Source of the DNA: Orlajensenia sp037404875
Lineage (GTDB): Bacteria > Actinomycetota > Actinomycetes > Actinomycetales > Microbacteriaceae
Assembly (NCBI RefSeq): GCF_037404875.1
Contig: NZ_JBBELO010000011.1
Coordinates: 124,001-188,000, forward strand
Direction: 5' to 3'
Length of the DNA: 64,000 nt
In this document: piece after piece, positions 18,601 through 24,972 of the stretch
Layout: each line of letters opens with the position of its first letter
Position numbering within the stretch: the stretch's first letter is position 1
The notes under the pieces: model-generated
Database searches by the model: none
The model's input: only the letters and a program-made list of their open reading frames with translations
What the model was told of the DNA's origin: nothing
Position numbers and translations under genes: made by a program

Positions 18601-21146
18601 ACATCGACCACCGCCGTGGCTCCGGCAGCCAGTGTCGGCAGGGTGCACGACACCGAGCCATCGGGCAGCGCGCAGGTGCCCGTGCCCATCGACACCGCCG
18701 CGGAGCTCGCCGTGACATTCGGGATGGCAGGGTCGGAGACGACGACGTTCGAGGCGTCCGACGGCCCGGCATTCGTGATCGTGAGCTGATAGCCGATCGG
18801 AGCGCCCGCCACTGCAGGGTCGACGTCGATGCTCTTCCTGATCCTCAGGTCGACCGATCGGCCGACGGGGTCGTTCCGCGTCACGGAATTGTTGGTCGCA
18901 ACCGGATCGGGATCACTCGAGGCCACCGAGGCGGTGTTCGTCACGATCGCCCCATCGGCAAGCGACGCCGGGAGCCGGAAGGCGACCTGGTACCTGACCT
19001 GCGCCGCAGGGCCCAGCGCCGGGATCGTGCACACGACGTTCGCACCGGCCACCCCGCAGACATCGGAGGAGAGAGGCGCATCGAATTCGGCCCCGGCGGG
19101 AACGACATCCGTCATCACCACGTCGTGCGCGACCGAGGGCCCCAGGTTGTTCACGACGACGTCGTAGATCACCGGCAATCCTGCGACCGGCGCCAGCACC
19201 GGGCTCTTCGATACGCCGAGATCGGCCGACCTTGACACCGTGACAGCGGCCGCGGCCGAGTTGTTCGCCGGATTGGTGTCCGTCTGCGGAGTCGTCACCG
19301 CGACAGAGTTCTGCACCGTGCCGGCTGCGGCTCCGGCTCCGACGGTCGCGACGAGTGTGATGGTGGCGCTGCCGCCAGGCGGAAGCGACGACGTGCAGGT
19401 GGCCCCGGAGGCGATGCTGCATCCGGCGCCCGCGATGCTGGTCGCCGTCATTCCGACCGGAAGCACGTCGACCAGGGTGTAGTCGGCGCTCGCCGGGCCG
19501 GCGTTCGCTACCCGGAGGGTGAACGTCGCGGACTGGCCGGCCGCCACGCTCGTCGGCGATGCGCTCTTGGTTACCGAGACGTCGACATTGCGTTGGATCG
19601 TGAAGGGGGTCGTGGCCTGGTTGTTCGTCAGGTCGGTGTCGTTCACGTCGGCGTCGACGGCGCCCGTGTTCGATCGGGAGCCACTCGCCGTCGGCCCGGC
19701 GTTCATGGCGATCGTGAAGACGGCGGTTCCCCCCGGCGCCAGGTCGGAAGGCGAAGCGCACAGCACGTCAGGATTGCGGAAGAAGCACTGGGGCGAACTC
19801 GCTGGCGCGTTGAACGTCATCCCGGCAGGCACGATATCGGCGACGCGCACGTTCTGGGCCGTACCGGGGCCGTTGTTCCTCGCGGTGAGCGTGAAGACGA
19901 TCGGCGGGCCACCGGCCAGCGCGACCGAGCTGCCCGAAACGACCTTCGTGATGGCGATATCCGCGACACTGAGCACCCTGATCGGCGCCGCCCCGGTGAT
20001 GGGCGTGACATCCGCCCCGGGCGCGGTCGCCCCCGCGGAGATCGTGTACGTGCCCGGGACCGTCGGCACGGTCACGCCGAAGTGCAGGGAGATCACACCG
20101 CCCGCTACCACCGGGAATGAGCCGCTGAACGTGAGGGTGTTGCCGCTGATGGACGGATCCGCGGTTGTGACACCGGTGGTGGTGCCCGGCGTGTACGTGG
20201 TTCCCGGCGGTAACGTCACGGTGACCTCGGTGACCGTCGATGCCGTCGAGTTCGGGTTGCTCACCTGGATCGTGTAGCCATCCGCCGCGGCGGGGAGCAC
20301 GACGGGGATGTCCGGGGTCGCCGAGATCACCAGCGGCACCTGGCCGGTCGGTGAGAAGGCCGTCGTCCAGGCGTAGGCGGCGGAGTTGCCGGGCGCGATG
20401 TTCAGCGGCCACGAGATGCCGATGCCGTTGTCGATGTAGTTGTTGCACGCGCAGGTGTTGGGAAAGGGCTGCTTCGAACCGATCGTCGCCCAGATGGTCG
20501 AGTAGCCGGCCTGTTGGTAGTTGTTGCCGCTGGTGCGCGGGATGAGCTGCTCGACTCTTGCCCCGGGGGCGGTCGACGTGGAGCAGGCCGGCGAGGTTCC
20601 GAAGACCTTGCCGTAGCCGGCGTCGTTGCTGCCGAGATAGCAGTCACCTGCGGTGTAGAGCGTTCCCAGTTGTTGCACCGCGGTGCTGTTCAGAATGACA
20701 AGAGAGGTCTCATAGAACTCGTTGCCGACGACGTAGGTGTCCGTCTGGGTGAACAGCACACCCGTGGAGCTGCGTACCACCGTCGTCATCGTGTAGGGAT
20801 CGCCCGCGACCCCGGCGCCGCTGACCGCCGTCTGGCTCACGGGAATCCACGGAGAGCCGAAGGAGGTCGCCCCGTTCCCCGCGGGGACATAGCCGGGCGT
20901 GAAGAGCGAGCCGTTGAGCGCCGCGAAGGTTCCGCAGGCCGTGTTGCCGTACCACTCGTGGGCTGCGTCGCCCACGTGCGTCACATCGCAGTTAAGGTCG
21001 GGTGACACGGTCACGCTCGTGAGCGGACCGGAAGGCGCACTGATCGTCGACGCGGATGCGGCGGGCACCATTCCCACGACCGCTGCCGTCACCGCGAACA
21101 GGCAGACGACGAACCCCGCCACCGCTCGCCTCATCGAGAGTCTCAC
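15669..21146 (-). CDS. giant wall-anchored surface protein with eleven DUF11-type repeats
   Basis: About 1825 aa from a GTG at 21146 that has GGAGG 5 nt upstream; an earlier in-frame ATG at 21191 lies upstream of the inferred promoter. A signal peptide (VAGFVVCLFAVTAAVVGMVP, ending ASAS) is followed by a unique, roughly 270-residue N-terminal head rich in Cys, Tyr and Asn. From about residue 400 to 1760 come eleven roughly 120-residue repeats. Each opens like (V/L)xKS...(V/A)AGxxxxYxxxVxNxGPS and carries VxDxxPxGxxF, the DUF11/conserved-repeat Ig-like fold. The C-terminus has an LSSTGW sortase-like motif near residue 1785, a hydrophobic segment and a basic tail (SRKRPRRHR). It probably acts as a cell-surface stalk or adhesin; the ligand is unknown. 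Confidence 0.85.
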   Translation of the reverse strand: MRLSMRRAVAGFVVCLFAVTAAVVGMVPAASASTISAPSGPLTSVTVSPDLNCDVTHVGDAAHEWYGNTACGTFAALNGSLFTPGYVPAGNGATSFGSPWIPVSQTAVSGAGVAGDPYTMTTVVRSSTGVLFTQTDTYVVGNEFYETSLVILNSTAVQQLGTLYTAGDCYLGSNDAGYGKVFGTSPACSTSTAPGARVEQLIPRTSGNNYQQAGYSTIWATIGSKQPFPNTCACNNYIDNGIGISWPLNIAPGNSAAYAWTTAFSPTGQVPLVISATPDIPVVLPAAADGYTIQVSNPNSTASTVTEVTVTLPPGTTYTPGTTTGVTTADPSISGNTLTFSGSFPVVAGGVISLHFGVTVPTVPGTYTISAGATAPGADVTPITGAAPIRVLSVADIAITKVVSGSSVALAGGPPIVFTLTARNNGPGTAQNVRVADIVPAGMTFNAPASSPQCFFRNPDVLCASPSDLAPGGTAVFTIAMNAGPTASGSRSNTGAVDADVNDTDLTNNQATTPFTIQRNVDVSVTKSASPTSVAAGQSATFTLRVANAGPASADYTLVDVLPVGMTATSIAGAGCSIASGATCTSSLPPGGSATITLVATVGAGAAAGTVQNSVAVTTPQTDTNPANNSAAAAVTVSRSADLGVSKSPVLAPVAGLPVIYDVVVNNLGPSVAHDVVMTDVVPAGAEFDAPLSSDVCGVAGANVVCTIPALGPAAQVRYQVAFRLPASLADGAIVTNTASVASSDPDPVATNNSVTRNDPVGRSVDLRIRKSIDVDPAVAGAPIGYQLTITNAGPSDASNVVVSDPAIPNVTASSAAVSMGTGTCALPDGSVSCTLPTLAAGATAVVDVDGTLDASTPEGTPIVNTATVSSTEPELVPADNSATASVNTERVTGLDLNKSDGSAEQIAGTAVTYTFTAINRGASDATGVTLNDPGLGRIGNPVVSAPVGTTCTMTAGVLDCDLGPLPADPTGASPVVITVTGTLDPSIPNGTVISNTATLADDEGGNATAVENSTVRRQSTLQIEKTPAAATVAAGGDMTWTVTVTNSGPSTVDAPVVIETPPANFTLTSITGAGATCDLPTRYCTLASLLPGATSTLTVTGTFSPSYQGGPAINKATVLNPQGPVAVDTAQVTVERVSDLTVAKTSPLSTVVAGGAISYVLTVTNSGPSLAEAATATDTLPAGFSFSPVGSSAGCAAVGQVVTCPVGAIQPGAPPLSVVVRALVASDVESGTYTDLATAQSLSTDPTPASDELDTEVVDEADLSLTKSVPGGTAGAVITWTITVSNAGPSDGTAPVVTDTLDPRLTFVSGTADDGTTCTNAGQVVTCALADIPGPGSTVISLNVSSPPDLVPPAAPFVTVPNTATVTATSSDPNLQDNTGSASVGLVAAASLTTSKTGPAEALAGAEISYQLGVSNAGPSTATTVQVRDVLGPRLSFDPAASDPRCVLEDAGINAVVCTVDRLDPGAPTASFTLVARIDPTVSAGSTVVNVASASAPQRETDPKPPVAWTTDVDTRADLAVTKSVPADVVAGSATEYTIVVTNNGPSTAYGVDVVDTPLADAPAGQWVTGGLTKGLKGLPDCPIDGVAFQCSIASLNPGDSLTLTVPITTDPAAPEGTIVRNTVTVASEVQDDGPAPNAATAAMTLHRQGGLRLAKTASAASVVPGSAVDWTLAVANDGPSLLTDVTVRDALPPTVTAATLPPGCTIDASSVVTCVVPSVPPAGSASVVIPTVTNGIVGDSIENTATASAVGASLVSATASVALVESTSGSGSGSGSGSDTSAGLSSTGWDALAWFVPAALLVAVGGVLMPVSRKRPRRHRATP

Positions 21147-21178
21147 CGGCGCCTCCCACCTGCCACCTGTGTGATTCC

Positions 21179-21207
21179 TGTATAGCTGCATTCTGAGGAT
21201 TTGTCAC
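21179..21207 (-). promoter_or_regulatory. promoter of the DUF11 surface protein gene
   Basis: On the minus strand the -35 GTGACA (21207-21202) and -10 TATACA (21184-21179) are separated by 17 nt. Transcription would start near 21172 and leave a short leader containing the GGAGG that precedes the GTG at 21146. This supports the downstream GTG rather than an earlier start. Confidence 0.6.
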
Positions 21208-21243
21208 CCGAATCGGGGGCTGGCCCGAGCCGGGCGCAACCTG

Positions 21244-21257
21244 TCTCGATGTCGAGA
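21244..21257. promoter_or_regulatory. palindrome TCTCGA-TG-TCGAGA between the surface protein gene and sdhC
   Basis: Perfect 6-bp arms around TG, flanked by GTC and TAG. It lies between the divergent surface-protein and sdh promoters. It looks like a dimeric regulator site, but I cannot name the regulator. Confidence 0.45.
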
Positions 21258-21274
21258 TAGTTAGGCGGCCCTAA
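21256..21274 (+). promoter_or_regulatory. iron-box-like sequence upstream of sdhCDAB
   Basis: The 19 bases contain TTAGGCGGCCCTAA. They match the known DtxR/IdeR consensus TTAGGTTAGGCTAACCTAA at about 12 of 19 positions, with the right half-site (TTAGGC and CCTAA) intact. The target operon encodes a heme and iron-sulfur enzyme, which makes iron-dependent control reasonable. The site lies upstream of the candidate -10, suiting activation more than repression. Inference from motif only. Confidence 0.4.
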
Positions 21275-21298
21275 TCGGAGCCGCGGCGTGAGGAGGAA

Positions 21299-21304
21299 TA
21301 GACT
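21299..21304 (+). promoter_or_regulatory. candidate -10 box TAGACT for the sdh operon
   Basis: TAGACT fits TANNNT and would start transcription near 21311, leaving a leader of about 67 nt before sdhC with GGAGGG near its end. No good -35 is seen 16-18 nt upstream. Confidence 0.35.
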
Positions 21305-21377
21305 TGGCGCGGCGTCGATCGGGCGCCCCGGGTCTCCTCGCGGCGAGGCCGATCAACACAGCCAGGGAGGGTTGTTC

Positions 21378-21797
21378 ATGCCTCAGCAATCGGCAGGAAC
21401 CCTGACAGCACAACCGAAGCGCTCCACCCGTCCGGGAGGAACCCTCTACAGAGGGCGTGAAGGCATGTGGTCGTGGGTGCTGCATCGGATCACCGGTGTG
21501 GCCATCTTCTTCTTCTTGCTCGTGCACGTGCTCGACACCGCCCTGATCCGCGTGAGCCCCGAGGCGTACAACGCCGTCATCGGCACGTACCAGACGCCCA
21601 TCATGGGACTGGGCGAGACCGCGCTCGTCGCGGCCATCGTGTACCACGCGTTCAACGGCATCCGCATCATCCTCATCGACTTCTGGTCGAAGGGCGTGAA
21701 GTACCAGAAGGTCATGTTCTGGACCGTCATCGTTCTCTGGGTCATCACGATGCTGGGGTTCGCTCCCCGTCACCTGATGAACGTCTTCGGCCACTAG
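21378..21797 (+). CDS. sdhC: succinate dehydrogenase cytochrome b556 subunit
   Basis: 139-aa membrane anchor of complex II. ATG at 21378 is preceded by GGGAGGG; an in-frame extension from 21288 lacks family similarity. The N-terminus has the SdhC pattern GTLYRGREGMWSWVLHRITG, whose Ser/Arg bind quinone and whose HRITG lies at the first of three membrane helices. A heme-ligand His is present in LVHVLDTALIR and in VYHAFNGIRI. It leads the sdhCDAB operon. Confidence 0.93.
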   Translation: MPQQSAGTLTAQPKRSTRPGGTLYRGREGMWSWVLHRITGVAIFFFLLVHVLDTALIRVSPEAYNAVIGTYQTPIMGLGETALVAAIVYHAFNGIRIILIDFWSKGVKYQKVMFWTVIVLWVITMLGFAPRHLMNVFGH

Positions 21798-21810
21798 ATA
21801 AGGGATCGCC

Positions 21811-22272
21811 GTGACCGCACTCGACAACGCCCCCGCCATCGAGCCTCCCCGCTCCCCCACCCGCCCGCAACGCAAGGGCGTGAACTGGGAGAAGTGGGGC
21901 TGGATCTACATGCGCGTCTCGGGCGTGCTGCTGCTCGTGCTCATCTTCGGGCACCTGTTCGTCAACCTGCTCACCAACGACGGCGTCGACCAGATCGACT
22001 TCGGCTTCGTCGGCGGCAAGCTGGCCAGCCCGTTCTGGCAGTGGTGGGACGTGCTCATGCTCTGGCTGGCGCTCATCCACGGCGGCAACGGCATGCGAAC
22101 GCTGGTGAACGACTACGCCAACCACCGCACCACTCGACGGCTGCTGAAGATCGCGATCTTCGGCGCCGTGGCCATCCTGATCGTGCTCGGCACACTCGTC
22201 GTCTTCACATTCGACCCGTGCCCGGCCGGCTCGCCCGCCGACCTGCTGCCCTCGTTCTGCCCGGCACAGTAA
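21811..22272 (+). CDS. sdhD: succinate dehydrogenase hydrophobic membrane anchor subunit
   Basis: 153 aa with GTG start at 21811, 13 nt after sdhC. Three membrane helices are visible (VSGVLLLVLIFGHLFVNLL, a central WDVLMLWLALIHGGNGMR helix, and IFGAVAILIVLGTLVVFTF). His residues in FGHLFVN and LIHGGNG are the probable heme and quinone contacts. The C-terminus is short and Cys-containing. It pairs with SdhC to anchor SdhAB. Confidence 0.9.
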   Translation: MTALDNAPAIEPPRSPTRPQRKGVNWEKWGWIYMRVSGVLLLVLIFGHLFVNLLTNDGVDQIDFGFVGGKLASPFWQWWDVLMLWLALIHGGNGMRTLVNDYANHRTTRRLLKIAIFGAVAILIVLGTLVVFTFDPCPAGSPADLLPSFCPAQ

Positions 22273-22282
22273 CCGAAAGACT

Positions 22283-24094
22283 ATGAGCACAGACACCCTC
22301 AACCCGTCCGAGTCCACCGTCACCGACGGCGTGCACTACCACCAGTTCGACGTCGTGATCGTGGGCGCCGGCGGCGCCGGAATGCGCGCGGCCATCGAGG
22401 CCGGACCGCACGCCAAGACGGCGGTCATCTCCAAGCTCTACCCCACGCGCTCGCACACCGGCGCGGCCCAGGGCGGCATGGCGGCAGCGCTGGCCAACGT
22501 CGAGGAAGACAGCTGGGAGTGGCACACCTTCGACACCATCAAGGGCGGCGACTACCTCGTCGACCAGGATGCTGCCGAGATCCTCGCGAAGGAGGCCATC
22601 GACGCCGTCATCGACCTCGAGAACATGGGCCTGCCCTTCAACCGCACGCCCGAGGGCAAGATCGACCAGCGCCGCTTCGGCGGCCACACCCGCGACCACG
22701 GCAAGGCGCCCGTTCGCCGGGCCTGCTACGCCGCCGACCGCACGGGCCACATGATCCTGCAGACGCTGTTCCAGAACTGCGTGCGTCTCGGCATCAACTT
22801 CTTCAACGAGTACTACGTGCTCGACCTCGTGATGACGGATGTCGACGGCGTTCCCCAGCCGAGCGGCGTCGTGGCGATCGACCTGGCCTCCGGTGAGCTG
22901 CACGTCTTCCAGGCGAAGGCGATCATCTTCGCCACCGGCGGCTTCGGCAAGGTCTACAAGACCACCTCGAACGCGCACACCCTCACCGGTGACGGCGTCG
23001 GCATCATCTGGCGCAAGAAGCTGCCGCTCGAGGACATGGAGTTCTTCCAGTTCCACCCCACCGGCCTGGCCGGCCTCGGCATCCTGCTCACCGAGGGTGC
23101 CCGCGGTGAGGGCGCCATCCTGCGCAATGCCTCGGGCGAGCGCTTCATGGAGCGCTACGCCCCGACCATCAAAGACCTCGCGCCGCGCGACATCGTGTCG
23201 CGGTGCATGGTGCAAGAAGTCGCCGAGGGCCGCGGCGCCGGCCCGCACAAGGACTACGTGCTGCTGGACTGCACCCACCTCGGCGCCGAGGTGCTCGAGA
23301 CCAAGCTGCCCGACATCACCGAATTCGCGCGCACGTACCTGGGTGTTGACCCGGTCGTCGAGCCCGTTCCTGTGATGCCGACGGCCCACTACGCCATGGG
23401 CGGCATCCCGACGAACGTCGCCGCCGAGGTGCTGCGCGATAACACCACTGTCGTTCCGGGCCTCTACGCCGCGGGCGAGTGCGCCTGCGTGTCGGTGCAC
23501 GGCTCCAACCGCCTCGGCACCAACTCGCTGCTCGACATCAACGTCTTCGGCAAGCGCGCCGGCAACAACGCGGTCGCCTATGCCAAGACCGTGGACTTCA
23601 CTCCCCTTCCCGAGGACCCGGCGGCCGGCGTGCGGGCGATGCTCGACTCCATCCGCACCTCGACCGGCACGGAGCGCATCGCGGTGCTCCGCAAGGAGCT
23701 GCAGGACGAGATGGACAAGAACGCGCAGGTCTTCCGCACCGACGAGTCGCTGGAACGCGTGACCGGAACCATCCACCGACTGCGCGAGCGCTACCGCAAC
23801 GTCGCCATCCAGGACAAGGGCAAGCGCTTCAACACCGACCTGCTCGAGGCCGTGGAGCTGGGCTTCCTGCTCGATCTCGCCGAGGTCGTCGTCTTCTCCG
23901 CCCGCAACCGCAAGGAGAGTCGCGGCGGACACATGCGCGACGACTTCCCCAAGCGCGATGACGAGAACTACATGAAGCACACCATGGCCTATCTGACCGG
24001 CGACCCGCACTCCTCGGATGCGGCCGACCACATCACACTCGACTGGAAGCCCGTCGTCATGACGCGCTACCAGCCGATGGAGAGGAAGTACTAG
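22283..24094 (+). CDS. sdhA: succinate dehydrogenase flavoprotein subunit
   Basis: 603-aa catalytic subunit oxidising succinate to fumarate at the inner face of the membrane. FAD fold VVIVGAGGAGMRAA near residue 28; covalent-FAD His in YPTRSHTGAAQGGMAA; substrate and catalytic motifs HPTGLAG, EGARGEG, and RxxxR region GGHTRDHGK. Length and motifs are those of the SdhA family with an SdhCD two-subunit anchor. It starts 10 nt after sdhD and stops 2 nt before sdhB. Confidence 0.96.
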   Translation: MSTDTLNPSESTVTDGVHYHQFDVVIVGAGGAGMRAAIEAGPHAKTAVISKLYPTRSHTGAAQGGMAAALANVEEDSWEWHTFDTIKGGDYLVDQDAAEILAKEAIDAVIDLENMGLPFNRTPEGKIDQRRFGGHTRDHGKAPVRRACYAADRTGHMILQTLFQNCVRLGINFFNEYYVLDLVMTDVDGVPQPSGVVAIDLASGELHVFQAKAIIFATGGFGKVYKTTSNAHTLTGDGVGIIWRKKLPLEDMEFFQFHPTGLAGLGILLTEGARGEGAILRNASGERFMERYAPTIKDLAPRDIVSRCMVQEVAEGRGAGPHKDYVLLDCTHLGAEVLETKLPDITEFARTYLGVDPVVEPVPVMPTAHYAMGGIPTNVAAEVLRDNTTVVPGLYAAGECACVSVHGSNRLGTNSLLDINVFGKRAGNNAVAYAKTVDFTPLPEDPAAGVRAMLDSIRTSTGTERIAVLRKELQDEMDKNAQVFRTDESLERVTGTIHRLRERYRNVAIQDKGKRFNTDLLEAVELGFLLDLAEVVVFSARNRKESRGGHMRDDFPKRDDENYMKHTMAYLTGDPHSSDAADHITLDWKPVVMTRYQPMERKY

Positions 24095-24096
24095 GC

Positions 24097-24885
24097 ATGT
24101 CGACGGCAACTCTCGAAGCGACCAGCACCAGCACGCCCGCGCAGGCTCCCGTGTCGGATGACCCGGCCCTGCGGCCGTTCACGGTCACCTTCATCATCCG
24201 CCGGTTCGACCCCGACTCCGACACCGAGCCGCGCTGGCAGGACTTCGACGTCGAGATGTTCTCCACCGACCGCGTGCTCGACGCCCTGCACAAGATCAAG
24301 TGGGAGCAGGACGGCTCGCTCACCTTCCGGCGCTCGTGCGCCCACGGCATCTGCGGTTCGGATGCTATGCGCATCAACGGCCGCAACCGGCTGGCGTGCA
24401 AGACCCTCATCAAAGACCTCGACATCACCAAGCCCATCTACGTCGAGGCGATCAAGGGCCTGCCGCTCGAGAAGGACCTCGTGGTCGACATGGAGCCGTT
24501 CTTCGCGAGCTACCGCGAGGTTCAGCCGTTCCTTCAGGCTTCGAGCGCTCCCGTGCCCGGCAAGGAGCGCATCCAGTCGGTCGCCGACCGCGCCCGCTTC
24601 GACGACACGACCAAGTGCATCCTCTGCGCCGCGTGCACGTCGAGCTGCCCCGTGTTCTGGACCGACGGCCAGTACTTCGGCCCGGCCGCCATCGTGAACG
24701 CGCACCGCTTCATCTTCGACTCCCGTGATGACTCGGCCTCGGTGCGCCTCGACATCCTCAACGACAAAGAGGGCGTCTGGCGCTGCCGCACGACCTTCAA
24801 CTGCACGGATGCCTGCCCGCGCGGCATCCAGGTCACGCAGGCCATCGCCGAGGTCAAGCAGGCGATCATGCGCGGCCGCCCGTAA
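24097..24885 (+). CDS. sdhB: succinate dehydrogenase iron-sulfur subunit
   Basis: 262 aa; carries electrons from SdhA flavin to quinone through three clusters. The [2Fe-2S] region is SCAHGICGSDAMRINGRNRL, with a later Cys in LACK. The [4Fe-4S] motif is CILCAACTSSCP, and the [3Fe-4S] cysteines lie in WRCRTTFNCTDACPRGI. The N-terminus has about 20 low-complexity residues before the ferredoxin domain. Last gene of the operon, followed by a long hairpin terminator. Confidence 0.96.
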   Translation: MSTATLEATSTSTPAQAPVSDDPALRPFTVTFIIRRFDPDSDTEPRWQDFDVEMFSTDRVLDALHKIKWEQDGSLTFRRSCAHGICGSDAMRINGRNRLACKTLIKDLDITKPIYVEAIKGLPLEKDLVVDMEPFFASYREVQPFLQASSAPVPGKERIQSVADRARFDDTTKCILCAACTSSCPVFWTDGQYFGPAAIVNAHRFIFDSRDDSASVRLDILNDKEGVWRCRTTFNCTDACPRGIQVTQAIAEVKQAIMRGRP

Positions 24886-24886
24886 C

Positions 24887-24961
24887 ACACAGCTGCCGAC
24901 TTGCCACTTTCTGTGGGTTCCACGTCACGTGGACCCGCAGAAAGTGGCAAGTCGGCTGTGT
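24887..24961. terminator. very long inverted repeat between sdhB and the vWA surface protein gene
   Basis: Two arms of about 36 nt (each containing GACTTGCCACTTTCTG or its complement) pair with only a 2-nt bulge and a G-T mismatch around a tiny loop. A TTTTT run follows on the plus strand. It sits in an 87-bp gap between convergent genes, so it probably ends both transcripts. Confidence 0.85.
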
Positions 24962-24972
24962 TTTTCGGGGGG

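Noticed and set aside
22205..24109. Long open frame on the minus strand opposite sdhA
   Set aside because: It mirrors the strongly supported sdhA gene; its composition (Asp, Glu, Arg, Gly, Val runs) is what antisense of high-GC codons gives, and it shows no family motif.
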